A stretch of DNA of 64,000 bases from Pilaira anomala. Lineage: Eukaryota; Mucoromycota; Mucoromycetes; Mucorales; Mucoraceae. Shown here piece after piece: positions 53,506-64,000 of the stretch (position 1 is its first letter; each line of letters starts with the position of its first letter). The stretch lies in contig JAIXMQ010000011.1 of assembly GCA_025716855.1 (NCBI GenBank), positions 372,001-436,000 of the forward strand, in the 5' to 3' direction. The notes beneath the pieces were generated by a model that was not told the origin of the DNA, ran no database searches, and saw nothing but the letters and a program-made list of their open reading frames with translations. The position numbers and the translations under genes are program-made.

Positions 53506-55719
53506 ATGCGTCCTGCTCTTACTTTATCTACAAGAAGAGCGAAATCTTCCAGTTGTGTATTAAACCAATGCGAAATAGAAACAACTCGATCTTTTTTGAC
53601 ATGGGCTACTAGAACGAAATTAACAAAGAAACCTCAATTACCAGCTTTATGGTTTTTAATAGCTAGATCTTACTCGACTGCAACGACTGCAAAGAAGGCA
53701 TCACCACCACCACCACCAACAACAGCAGCAGCAACAAAGCAACAAACTTTAAAAAAGTTTCACCCACGTTATATGAACAAGGATATGAATCTAGAAGACC
53801 TATTACAATATTTACCTACCAGCTCGTTAAATTCCAAAGAAATATTTAAAACGTTACGAACCGCACTTTATAATACCACTCAACATGATCCAAAGAAAGC
53901 ATGGTTGATTTTCGAAAGTATGGTTCAATATGATGTGGATAAATACCTAAAGTCGAATAATTATGGTCAATTATTATCCATGATGAAATACGATGACATT
54001 TCACATATGATGGCAATTTTGGAAAACATGAAGAAAAATCCTAACCAAGAATTAACACCAGATAGTTATCACTTGTCTCAAGTGCTATTTGCTTTGAGTA
54101 AACATGGTTTAGTAAAAGAAGCATGTGATATCATTCGATTTACGACTACCAATGCTTCCAAATTAAATGATAAAGCCTTATTACCCACACCAAATCACTT
54201 TCATTCATTAGCTATTGCTTTAAGAAATAATCACAATAGAAATTCAAGCACGATTGAAGCTGTTACGAAACTCATGTTGGAAGGAATGGAAAGAGAGACA
54301 AAATTGCTTCAAGCAACTTTTTCAGTCATGCTTAATTTACTTTCAAGACATGAACAACTGAAATTACAATTCATACAATCAATGGATAGAATTCATAGTA
54401 AAAATCAAAATTCGAATAAGGTTCATCCTTATAATGTATATATTTATACTTCACTCATTTCAGGATTTGCAGTAAAAGGAGATAGTGAAAGTGCTAAACG
54501 ATTATTTGAAGAAATGCGAAAACACAAGATAAAACCAAATGAAGTAACTTATGGAGCATTAATGGAAGCATATAGTAAAGCAGGTGATTTTACTTCTGCT
54601 ATTCGACTCTTGACTGTATTTCGAAAAAAATTTAATAGGGTATCAAATCCTATGGTAACTTCATTATTAATCAACGCTATTCGACAAAACAATCTATTAG
54701 TAGCAGAGAATACAGTTAAATATATTACAGATAAAAAGTTAAAACCAAAAAACATGGATGGCCGATTAAGGACAGCACTTATTTGGCTTCAAACAAAGCA
54801 AAACTTGGATGAAGCAAGAGAAAAGTTTGATGAATTATATAAATTGGATCAAGAGTTAGTCACTTCAATCATGGCAAATCATTTGGTGACTGGATATGGT
54901 TTAAAACAGGACAAGGAAAATGTAATTGAGAGTTATAGACTGAATAGTAAAATACCGACTACAACTGAACAACAATTAAGATCAAAGCATCATCTAACGA
55001 ATGCTTTATTTCATTGTCGCGATTTACCTGCTGCCTTAACCGTATTTATTTCTATGCGAAATCAAACGATACCAGACGATATAACATTAGCAATGGTGAT
55101 TCAAGGTCTAATTCTAAATAACGAAAACAATTTAGCTTGGCGATTATTCAAGACATTACAATCAGACGGCATTGAACCCAATTTACATGCTTATACAAGT
55201 ATTATTAAATTACTTGGTCATCGTGATTCTGATCTGAAAAAGAAACCAAATGAATCAACTTTAAATCCGGATTTGATTTCTGCTGCTGGCATACGATTAC
55301 CTCAATTAGATTATTTAGATTCTTCTGTACCAACCACAACTGAGGCACTTAGCTTATTCCGTCATATGACTGGCTTCCAAAAGCCCAATGTCTATACTTA
55401 TACCACTCTCATTTCATGTTTTGCAAAATACAATATCTCGCGTGCCATCAATATATTTGACCATATGTGTGCTAAAGGTGTGGATCCAACTGTAGAAACT
55501 TATACTGCCATCTTACAAGGTTGTTCAATATTTAGAAATAGTCAAGCCGCCCTTCGTGTATTTAATCACATGTGTGAGAAACGTATAGAACCCAATGCTG
55601 TCACTTGGCGATACCTGATGAAAGCTTTATTAAGATCTCGTGTTGATAAAGCTCAAGTAGATAAAATCGGTTTAATGGCAAAGGAATCTTTAGAAAAAAA
55701 TAAATCAAAAGTAGACTAA
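53506..55719 (+). CDS. Mitochondrial pentatricopeptide-repeat (PPR) protein
   Basis: This is a 737-aa intronless helical-repeat protein, probably binding organellar RNA for stability, processing or translation. The N-terminus is Arg/Ser/Thr-rich with few acids (about residues 1-60), fitting a mitochondrial presequence, and is followed by a low-complexity Pro/Thr/Ala stretch. PPR motifs of about 35 residues are clear at VYIYTSLISGFAVKGDSESAKRLFEEM, NEVTYGALMEAYSKAGDFTSAIRLL, NVYTYTTLISCFAKYNISRAINIFDHM, VETYTAILQGCSIFRNSQAALRVF and NAVTWRYLMKALL; others are more diverged. The best motifs lie in the middle and C-terminal thirds. In fungi such proteins include Aep3/Rmd9- and CRP1-like factors, but no orthologue or RNA target can be assigned. 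The gene converges with NAA35, with stop codons 128 bp apart. Confidence 0.9.
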   Translation: MRPALTLSTRRAKSSSCVLNQCEIETTRSFLTWATRTKLTKKPQLPALWFLIARSYSTATTAKKASPPPPPTTAAATKQQTLKKFHPRYMNKDMNLEDLLQYLPTSSLNSKEIFKTLRTALYNTTQHDPKKAWLIFESMVQYDVDKYLKSNNYGQLLSMMKYDDISHMMAILENMKKNPNQELTPDSYHLSQVLFALSKHGLVKEACDIIRFTTTNASKLNDKALLPTPNHFHSLAIALRNNHNRNSSTIEAVTKLMLEGMERETKLLQATFSVMLNLLSRHEQLKLQFIQSMDRIHSKNQNSNKVHPYNVYIYTSLISGFAVKGDSESAKRLFEEMRKHKIKPNEVTYGALMEAYSKAGDFTSAIRLLTVFRKKFNRVSNPMVTSLLINAIRQNNLLVAENTVKYITDKKLKPKNMDGRLRTALIWLQTKQNLDEAREKFDELYKLDQELVTSIMANHLVTGYGLKQDKENVIESYRLNSKIPTTTEQQLRSKHHLTNALFHCRDLPAALTVFISMRNQTIPDDITLAMVIQGLILNNENNLAWRLFKTLQSDGIEPNLHAYTSIIKLLGHRDSDLKKKPNESTLNPDLISAAGIRLPQLDYLDSSVPTTTEALSLFRHMTGFQKPNVYTYTTLISCFAKYNISRAINIFDHMCAKGVDPTVETYTAILQGCSIFRNSQAALRVFNHMCEKRIEPNAVTWRYLMKALLRSRVDKAQVDKIGLMAKESLEKNKSKVD

Positions 55720-55846
55720 TTTTAACTCCTTAGAAACAAAAACAAAATAATAAAATAATTTATACTTGTACATTAAAACATTTAAAAATATATTATTAAA
55801 ATCGTCTACTTTTTTTTTGTATGTATATAAAAGGTCTAGTTATCTA

Positions 55847-58475
55847 TTATTTTTTAGTAATCATAGGAAACCAAGGATGATACTTAAATATTGCTTCTAC
55901 ACCCTCCACTTTGTCTTGACCAATATACATGAGTCCAATCTTATTTGCAACTGTTGTACGTATAAGATTTTTGATATCCTTTTTAATACATAATAAAATT
56001 AGCTATGGGCAAGTAAACATCAATAAACTTGTAAGTTTTTTTTTTTTTTTTACCTCAATAAATCGATCATGACACATTTCAGTATTAGTTTCTTCCTTAG
56101 ATAAAGTTAACAAATATTCTAGCATTTTTTTCGCATCATCTAAATCATTCGAAATAATCAATTTCATCGTTTTTAAATCGAAATCATCAATTTCAATCGT
56201 CTGTAAATAGGTTTCATAGCTAGGATGAGGTGGCGAAATCAAATTTCGAAAAGGTTTAAAGCGTTGTAAATATCTGGTCTCTTCATTATCAAAAATAAGT
56301 TCTCGTTGATTCCATTGCCCTGTATGTTCTGCACACAACAAAATCTTTAAAACGGCTTCTGATAAGCTTTTCTTGGCTCGAGTTAAATATTCATTGGTGT
56401 TAGCGTAATTATACTGTTTATCTTTAGAAGAATGGGTCGTTGTATCAATATAATTTCCTATTCTTTTCAACAAGTATACTCTACTACTTAATACGCATTG
56501 AGTATACCTAACAAATTTAAGTTAGTATTAAAGCGAACGATCATACGATTCACTCTCTCTCTTACCAATAAATCATAACATATTCATGCTCTCCGTATAA
56601 ATCCAATTCAAAGCCCAAATATAAAATTTTTTCAATCATCATCAATTTTATATTATAAGCCCAAGAAGAGAAATAATAAGGCGTTGAAATAAGGTTTTGA
56701 TCCTCATCCTCTTGTAAATTATGAAATACTTCATCTACACCTGCAGCTTCCTCTTGTATAATTTCCCATTCTGCAATTACTTTACAAAGCATTCTTCTTT
56801 GACGTGATCGATTATGGCAGTTAATTCTAAAATATTCTACAAAAACCTTAAACAAAAATGAGCCTATTGCGCTGTATGTAACATACATTTTTCTCTTTTA
56901 CCATCTGAATTCGATCAATATAAGTTTTCAATGTTTCATGTGCGTTTAAAAATTGTTGTCCACTAATGCCAGCAGGTATCTTCTGATTAGCGGATAACCA
57001 CCAAGCAGGTGGCCGGACAGTTTCCCGAACAGAATCTAAGATCAATCTGGATACAGGTATTGTACCAAACACACGTTGGTTATGAAAGAACAATGTCTAT
57101 TTTAATCCTTTTTTGTTAATATGAATTCACCGATTTTTCCTTTTTTTTTATATAATAAAAAGGCTTACATTAAGTTTTGAGCGTGAAAATGCATCAGGAT
57201 AAGGTCGTGTTGATCCGAATGAATGGAAATAATTCTAAACTCAAATGTCAGAAAAAAAAAAAACTCCCCACATTTCATTTTATCTTTTAATATTGTAAAC
57301 TTACCATTAATGAAGTAACTGAAGGATAATTTACCACAGTACAAATCGAAGTTAATCTTTCAATTAACAAGCCAAACTCTTTATAAGATTCTTCTTGCGA
57401 TACAAGTTCCACAGGTCTTGGAGGTGTTTGAGATGTTAACTTTCGATTGATATTAGGATCAAAAACTCCAGGAACATCTTTACCAAGAGTTAAATCAATA
57501 GATTCTAATAAACTAGTAATCTTCAAAAGCTCTTGTTTAGCTTGAGGTAAATGGGATCCTTCCGTCTGAGAAAAGAAGATGACTGATAACAAAAAGGATT
57601 TACGAATTTCGATACGATTTAAAATTTCTGCTACGATCTTTGTTTCTTCCTCTATCAAGATTGAGTTAACTCATGCTGCGTCACACATGTTTAATATTAT
57701 AACTCACCAGAAAGATTCGTATTAAGTAAATGGTTTAATAACATGACGGATGAATCGATATCGTTGAATACTGCTACATCAGGATGTTGATCGTTGAATG
57801 AAAGTCCAAATAAATTAGTAGTAAAATCTTCTTCCTATTCTATAGTATAAGTCTAACTTCCTTAAAAAAAAGGGGGGGGGGAAGGGGAGATTATATGATT
57901 TTTATCACTTACTTCAAATACATTTCCTTGAGTCATTTCGGTCCAGATATAATGACAACACTTGAATGTTGCGAGCACATAGGTTTTTAATACACCATAA
58001 ATAATATCATCCATACTAGAAGTCAGTGTAGGCATGGGTAATTGATTTAAGGTTTGGATATGATGAAAGTAAATACAGGTATATACAGTTTGAGACAACG
58101 AGTGCCCTGATATCCAGGCCATCTCTCTAGTGAGTAACCTGTCCATCATACCTAGTGTCTCCTCTATCGAAATTCTCTTTGAAATATCAAATGTATTTGG
58201 CTTCTCTTTGACAAGCATGCCAGTGTCCATTCTTGGATCCATAATCTCAATGGCACTCATGGCGTCAAATAAGGTAAACGATTGTAAATGAACAAGCTGA
58301 CCCGTTTTAAACTCTGTTGTTTGACTTCAATATTAATAACTCAATGTCATTGCTCTTTGTTGAATATGTTACCTTGAGTCGCTTCATCTAAAAAATGAGT
58401 AATATCTTTCCATTGCGGTAAAAGATACTCTTCTTCTTCGGTAGGTATGTTAATATTTAACTCGGTAAAGGCGTC

Positions 58476-58510
<35 letters not shown>

Positions 58511-58585
58511 CAAACAAGAAAGTTTGAAACTCTCTCTTCTAACCTTGGTTAGTTTTTTACCTTGTAAATCGCCAAGTGGTTGCAT
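55847..58585 (-). CDS. NAA35: NatC N-terminal acetyltransferase auxiliary subunit NAA35/Mak10
   Basis: This is the large scaffold subunit of NatC, which acetylates proteins starting with Met-Leu, Met-Ile, Met-Phe or Met-Trp co-translationally. Ten exons (complement 58561-58585, 58373-58474, 57913-58313, 57708-57834, 57305-57651, 57169-57234, 56902-57096, 56566-56846, 56054-56507, 55847-55978) total 2130 nt or 709 aa, close to the human 725. The strongest signature is LFDAMSAIEIMDPRMDTGM, followed by GHSLSQTVYTCIYFHH. Mid-protein CHNRSRQRRML and GFELDLYGEHEYVMIYWY also match the family. The first exon codes only eight complete residues. The acceptor before exon 8 (TTTAAG) is weak but keeps the frame. 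The gene is divergent from SF3A3 with 186 bp between start codons. Confidence 0.94.
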
Positions 58586-58771
58586 ATGTGGCCGAGAGAG
58601 AAAAAAAAAAGAGAGTATTAAGGTGCAAAAAAAAAAGAGAAGAAAAGAAAACTAAAGGGATTCTGCCTTTTATACAATAGTAGTGGCTGAGTTTGATAAG
58701 ATGGTATATATTTTTCTCTTTTTTTTTCTTTTTTATTTCTTCTTGATATACATTTAAAGCTCGATTCCAAC
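58586..58771. promoter_or_regulatory. Compact bidirectional promoter, NAA35 / SF3A3
   Basis: Only 186 bp separate the two start codons of divergent housekeeping genes, so both promoters must lie here, in T/A-rich sequence with A- and T-runs at 58601-58610, 58627-58636 and 58717-58731. I identified no specific factor site. Confidence 0.65.
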
Positions 58772-60542
58772 ATGGACAACGTACTTGAGAAGCAAAGAAG
58801 GTAAGCCTCAGATTATACACGATATATAACGTACTTGCTTTTATATTTATATATATTTACTAGTGCTCATGAAGATATTGAGCGTTTGGAACAAGCCATT
58901 GTAGATCAGTACATGGAAGATGCAAAAACACATCGCGAAAAACTCTATAACGAACATGTTGTCGATAAGTTTTTGACACGTATTGCAGAGAAGAGCGAAT
59001 ATCTTTATGAATTATATCAAGATAAAGACGGGTAAAGAAAAAGAGCTTTGCCTCACCAGTCCTTGTATCAGAAAATTTTAACATTTACCTGTATATAGTC
59101 TTCGCCAATCTGAAATGGAAGCACTTTCTGGATCTTCAGAATTTAGCGAGTTCTATGAACGCCTCAAGGTGATTAAAGAACATCATCGTAAATATCCTAA
59201 CGAAACTGTTGAACCACCAGAGATGGAATTTATTCATCTTGCACAAAAGAAGGACGAAAGTGATTTTGAAGGTTTGTATATAAAATATATAATAAAAAAA
59301 AAAAGCAAGGGGGGTATCTATATATATTCTTACCTGAATTTTATAGAATTGGAAAAGTTGTTTTCTGGTGAAGAAAGTACAGGTCGATATCTTGATTTAA
59401 ACGAGCTTCATACAATGTACATCAACTTGAAGGGTGTAAAGAAATTAGATTATTTGCAGTACTTGAGTGAGTTTGATGATTTCGCTACTGTGTACCCTAA
59501 ATCGATCAAAACAAGCGAGGAATACAAGCATTATTTAAACGAATTATTTCAATACCTTCATGGCTTCTTCCGTAGATCAAAGCCTCTTTATGATATTACT
59601 GCATTAGAAGAAGAAGCATTACCAGAGTTTAATCAACAATGGGAGCAGGGAAAAGTACCTGGCTGGGATTTAGATACAACAAATCACGATTTATTCTGCC
59701 CTGCCTGTCAAAAGCAATTTGCAAAGAAAACTGTATTTGATTCACATCTTACTGCAAAGAAACATATGAAAGCTCAAAAAAAATTAGATGAGCAAAAGAA
59801 GGATAATGTAGTCAGTGAAGGTACTGTGGATAATGTAGTGGGTATAAATGATGATAAAAGAAAGGCAATTGCTTGGAAAGAACGTCTAGTTATGAAATAC
59901 GCTGAAGCACTAGCTGATTTTAGAGAAGAAACTAAATCTAATGTCGAAAGAAAGCAAGCATTAACAGATAAAGAGCGTATTGTAAGTTTTTTTTTATGTG
60001 AGTATCTGATATACAAAAAAATCTAATTTAATTAAATAGTTGGAACAAGAGCAAGAAGTGGTCGAATTTGTTGATCAAGATTCTGATGACGAAGACGATG
60101 AAAAGATTTATAACCCCCTTAAATTACCACTTGGTTGGGACGGTAAACCTATTCCTTATTGGCTTTATAAGTTGCATGGCCTTGGTGTCGAATATCCCTG
60201 TGAGATTTGTGGTAATTATGTATATATGGGTAGAAAAGCTTTTGATAAACATTTCCAAGAATGGAGACACGCACAAGGTATGCGTTCCTTGGGTATTCCT
60301 AACACTCGCCAATTTCATGAAATTACAAAAATTGATGATGTCCTTGCTTGTAAGTTCTTTTTTTATTTATTTATTTATTTTATGCAAATACTAATATATA
60401 TATTCTAGTATATCAAAAACAAAAGAAAGAAGGTAGTAATGCAGAGGCTAAAGCTGATACGGTCGAAGAATACGAAGATGCAGAAGGAAACGTGTATAAC
60501 AAAAAGACTTATGAGGACCTTAAGAGACAAGGTATTCTCTAA
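58772..60542 (+). CDS. Splicing factor 3A subunit 3 (SF3A3/Prp9/Sap61)
   Basis: This is a subunit of SF3a in the U2 snRNP, required for prespliceosome assembly. Six exons (58772-58800, 58864-59031, 59099-59271, 59347-59981, 60040-60349, 60409-60542) sum to 1449 nt or 482 aa. Matching blocks are the N-terminal [52 protein letters not shown], a C2H2-type finger ([24 protein letters not shown]) and the very conserved C-terminal unit [24 protein letters not shown] followed by the matrin-type finger [19 protein letters not shown]...[15 protein letters not shown]. It ends in [13 protein letters not shown]. Length is slightly shorter than human (501 aa). Confidence 0.96.
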
Positions 60543-61825
60543 AATCGTCATTTTTTAATAAATATCTGTTTTTTTTGTAATTTGTACGAATTAAGTAACT
60601 ATCTTGTTCTTGGATAAATTTGTTTATGAAAATTGATACATAAAAAGGTACGCCTTCAAATTCTGCCAAATTTTCCGGTGGAGTTGAAAAAAAAATGCGT
60701 TTTAATGCGAAACAAGTCCATGTGTTTTAAACCGCTGTAAAAAAATTAGATCTTTCTTAATGCAGCACACTTCGATTAAAAATAGGCTCGCATCTGTGAT
60801 GGACTCTATAACTGCCCTCAATAGTTTCCAACTATCCATTTTAACTTCATGGCTGTTTTTACGATTCAATTGTATAATTCTGATGGCTGTTTTTTTTTAC
60901 GATTTCCATCGTTTTAATATATTAGGGAATGTTTTTTTAATTGTATTATGTTTTCAAAACTATTACTTATGCTGGGTCTATTAATTAAGGAATATTCTTT
61001 TTCTACAAAAAAACACAAAATGATCCTGTACATAACATTCAAGTATTTCTTTTTATGTAGGTTAAATTTTTTATTTATTAATAGTTATTCCCATGGTTCC
61101 TAAATTATGTTTATATCGGCCAAACGAAACTATTATAATAAAACGTATGACCATTATTTTTATAATTCTATCATAGCCATACAACTTTTTATTTTATATG
61201 TATGCCGCCACAATATGTAAGAACTTTCTTTTCGTCTCTAAGAAAGAGATGCTTGAAAAAAAAATCCAAGGAGAGAAACAATATTGTGCAAGTAGACGGA
61301 AGGTTTTTTTTTTCTTGTACACATTACATGCGAATAATACTTGCAGATGCAATGCTTATTTTGCTTTGATATATGCGTACAGAAAATCAATGCATACTTC
61401 TTGATATGATTTATAAAAACCACACACCTCCTTGAAAAGGCAAGAAGATCGGTAGGTTGTATAAATATGATGACGAGCCACCTTTATATAGTACTGTATT
61501 TAGTTGCTTATATTTGTATTCATTCATACTTTTTTTATAATATTTTTGTTTAATATTTCATTCTCGATATGACCCAAGAAACGTATGAATATTGCTTAAT
61601 CATAATGAAACCCCCCACCCCTTAAGATATATTAAGCACAATAGCTTTCGAAAACCTTGATTAAATCTATAGATAGCAATAGCTGATATATTTATAAAAA
61701 ATACCCGTCTTTTTATATATAACTTTTTTTATGGGGTGTTTTATAATTTATTAAAATATTTGTAAAACTAACTAAAAATACAGCATCATGATTATATAAA
61801 CGAGAGATAATGATACAAAGAAAAA
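60543..61825. other. Intergenic SF3A3 / P450
   Basis: No gene is supported in 1.3 kb. A tiny match to the fold-back family (ACGCCTTCAAATTCTGC, about 60651-60667) is present. Several frames of 60-75 codons have hydrophobic or lysine-rich composition driven by AT content. The right part is the 3' side of the P450 gene. Both genes end here (convergent). Confidence 0.55.
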
Positions 61826-63487
61826 TTACAGACCTTCGAAAATTAAGTTTTCAGTAGGCGGGAATCGAGTCATACCCAATAAAACGTTATCAGGTGCACG
61901 TTTACCAGATTTTGTCCTAAAGTTATAACGTACAAGCATTTCTGCAACCACATACTTAATTTCGTTGGCAGCAAAGTATCGACCAGGACACGCATGAGGA
62001 CCAAGACCAAAAGTAAGATGATCTAAACCAATAGTAGTTGACTTCATCTTCTTATTTACGAAGCGGTAAGCATCGAATTCATCTAATGAACTACATTCCG
62101 TATATACATTGCCAGTATCTTTATCAATTGGTAAGAAGCGACTGTCCCGATGAGCTTGGGCAACTGCTCCAACAACAAGGCTTCCTTTAGGGACAATATG
62201 ACCAGAAGACAAAACATTATCTTTTAAAGAAAGATGATGCATACCCAAGAAATCTACATCACATCTTAAAACTTCTCTGAAGAATGAGTCCATTAAAGGA
62301 AGAGTAGCGACCGATTCAGGCGTCCTATCATTACCAAGTGTAGCTATCTCGGCTCTCAAATCATCCACCAAGGAAGGACGACAAGCCAGTTCATGAAGAG
62401 CGAAAGAAGCAAAATGAGAGGTAGTATGAATACTTGCTAAAGCAATATTATTAAAGTAATAAGCAGCATCTTCCGGAGACCTCAATTGACCGTCTTCTTT
62501 CGGTAAATTCAATGCCATAGAACTAAAGGTAACTTCATAATCATCACCAGCTTCTCCACTTCGAATCTTTTGCAACTCAGGTACCAGTAGTTTCATGATT
62601 AAGTCCATCTCAGCTTCCACCGAATAAAAGTTGCGAACTAGAAATTTACCTAACCAGTCTGGAAAAATACTGAGAAAGACACCAGCTTTGATGATCTTTT
62701 GTGTGAAAGTGGCCATACCAGCGATCAAGTCTTTATCGTAACCTACTTTGCTACCAGCGAAACAGGGACAGGAAATATAAGCAATCAAGATAGTCAAAAA
62801 CTCCCATGCATTTACAGCCCGCTGTTCACCTTTGCTCAACACAAGTTCTTTATCAAGACCCATTTTCAATGCGGTTTGAATCCGCTCTGAAAAGACATCA
62901 ATTTGATGCTCCCTAAAGTTTTGCTTAACAGGGTAAATAACTACATATGAATTATGTCAGTATTTTTTTTTAAGTTTAATATAAATATAATTAACTCTTT
63001 TACTTGGATGTTTTTCCCTAGAATTAATCTTTTCAACGACAAACTTGTGTTTATAAGATTCACTCACGACTTTAGCAGCAGGAACGATTGTTTCGATACC
63101 ACGATTAAAATCGAATTTTTTTGTTGATTTCATCACCTCGCCAATTAAAGGGCCTGTTATGACAACTACATTGCCTTGGCCAGGTATTTGAAGTGAAAAA
63201 CAAGGGCCTAAAGTATCTCTAGCATGATCGAGAAATTTTGCAGGGTTCTTCTGAAGGTCTAGCAAATTACCAAAAAAAGGGATTCCACCTTTTACAAAAG
63301 GGGGTAAAAGGGCGGGATCAATGGTAGTAGATGTTTGATTTCGTCTTTTCGAACAGAGTCGCCAAAGAATAAAGGTGACAGTGGCAGCTGCGGATAATGT
63401 AATATACTGCTTTTTGGATTTATCAGGTAATAACGTATCATTACTTAGTAATGACAATACCTTGTCTTTTACTGTCGAAATTATCAT
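61826..63487 (-). CDS. Cytochrome P450 monooxygenase
   Basis: This is a membrane-bound haem-thiolate monooxygenase. Two exons (complement 63004-63487 and 61826-62940) give 1599 nt or 532 aa. An N-terminal hydrophobic segment (about residues 30-46, TLSAAATVTFILWRLC) followed by KRR is an ER anchor. The proline hinge is PPFVKGGIPFFGNLLD. The ExxR motif is in SFFREVLR. The haem-ligand loop is FGLGPHACPGRYFA with Cys479. The I-helix reads ALASIHTTSHFA instead of the usual (A/G)Gx(D/E)T(T/S), lacking the acidic residue. This form is known from some fungal families such as CYP68/CYP503-type enzymes. It is not CYP51. The substrate is unknown; sterol, terpene and xenobiotic oxidation are all possible. 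No biosynthetic cluster surrounds it. Confidence 0.93.
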
Positions 63488-63845
63488 TCTGCTACAATAT
63501 CAATTGAGAAGGAAAAAAGAGAGAAAATAATTTAAAATTTTCGTTTTCTTATTTTATATAAAAAAAGGGAAAAGGGGTTAATTCTATATGTGTATGAGTG
63601 CGTGCTTTGGAGGAGTCAAATCCTATGTAATAAAAACCGGAATACCATGTCCGCGGCCCAACAGTCGGTTCAATAACTCGACTTGCATTATCCGCGCGCA
63701 CAAGAACCAGAAATTGGTTTTTGTCTGTATTACCCTTTACATACTTTTTCGGTATCTGAAGTTTTATTATTACGAGTGGCTTATAGTTCAAACGAAACAT
63801 AAAAAAAAAAAATGTTTTGTAACTCTTTCTTTTCTTTCAGTCAGT
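63488..63845. promoter_or_regulatory. Divergent intergenic region, P450 / right-edge gene
   Basis: 358 bp between the P450 start and the ATG at 63846. It contains an A-run (63801-63812) and a CTTTCTTTTCTTTCAG stretch directly before the ATG that could also be a 3' splice site, so the right-edge gene may have a 5' UTR intron here. A more GC-rich stretch (about 63640-63710) is unexplained. Confidence 0.45.
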
Positions 63846-64000
63846 ATGTCTTCCTTGGCAAATTTAATCAACAGTGTAAAAGCCAATACTGCAAGCAATG
63901 TTCACTTGAAAAACAGCGTTAAAAGAAAAGCGCCCGGTTCAAGGTAAACTTTTTTTTTCTTTACTTTGAAAGGCACACAAAAACTTACTCTTTTTCTATT
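63846..64000 (+). CDS. 5' part of an unidentified gene (runs off the window)
   Basis: An ATG at 63846 opens a basic N-terminus (MSSLANLINSVKANTASNV, then HLKNSVKRKAPGSR) and meets a plausible donor (AAG|GTAAAC) at 63943-63944. The rest lies beyond the window. The Lys/Arg-rich sequence after about residue 20 could be nuclear or RNA-binding, but this is too little to name a family. The exon-like composition, the splice-site-like CTTTCAG just upstream and the divergence from the P450 gene support a real gene. Confidence 0.5.

Noticed and set aside
60760..60984. 74-codon hydrophobic frame downstream of SF3A3
   Set aside because: Hydrophobic residues arise from T-rich sequence. No conserved start context, splice sites or family resemblance.

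Overview
The window is a chromosomal segment of a filamentous fungus, most likely of the Mucoromycota (Mucorales-like). The evidence is very AT-rich DNA full of A/T homopolymers, introns mostly 50-110 nt with GTAAGT/GTAAAA donors, and gene content typical of fungi (O-mannosyltransferase, heterotrimeric G-alpha, PEX11, RTC3/SBDS-like, mitochondrial PPR, NatC). The species cannot be named from sequence alone.

Layout. 1-16 kb is gene-rich: PP1 catalytic subunit (+), F-box/LRR protein (+), U5 snRNP protein DIB1/Dim1 (+), an unrecognised 191-aa protein (-), a 12-exon Ras-like/RasGEF fusion (-), a mitochondrial SSB-like protein (-) and a membrane-anchored USP-type deubiquitinase (+, to 17.5 kb). 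17.5-28.7 kb is nearly gene-free. It holds fold-back repeat elements, a 174-bp tandem repeat and one small gene (RTC3-like). 28.7-43.5 kb is gene-rich again: glycerol kinase (-), a CDF zinc transporter (-), PMT2-type O-mannosyltransferase (+), G-alpha (+) and two intronless paralogous sialate-O-acetylesterase-like genes (-). 43.5-52 kb is a second repeat block with two more fold-back elements, a relic first exon of a crotonase-family gene, and an unexplained GC-rich island. 52-64 kb holds PEX11-like (+), a 737-aa PPR protein (+), NAA35/Mak10 of NatC (-), SF3A3/Prp9 (+), a two-exon cytochrome P450 (-) and the 5' end of an unidentified gene (+).

I rebuilt the exon structures by hand. In every multi-exon gene the summed exon lengths are divisible by three and junction phases match. 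This gives PP1 319 aa, DIB1 142 aa, RasGEF 736 aa, USP 564 aa, glycerol kinase 520 aa, CDF transporter 354 aa, PMT 746 aa, G-alpha 360 aa, PEX11 264 aa, NAA35 709 aa, SF3A3 482 aa and P450 532 aa.

The most interesting signals are: (1) two microexons of 3 nt (DIB1) and 6 nt (G-alpha), each supplying family-conserved residues; (2) a GC-AG intron in the USP gene; (3) a degenerate Ras-like domain fused to a RasGEF; (4) a multi-copy, ORF-less fold-back repeat family made of two related long imperfect palindromes between terminal inverted repeats, a natural candidate source of long hairpin RNA; (5) a tandem intronless esterase pair among intron-rich genes; and (6) a crotonase relic cut off at the edge of a repeat. 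No tRNA, rRNA or CRISPR array was found.
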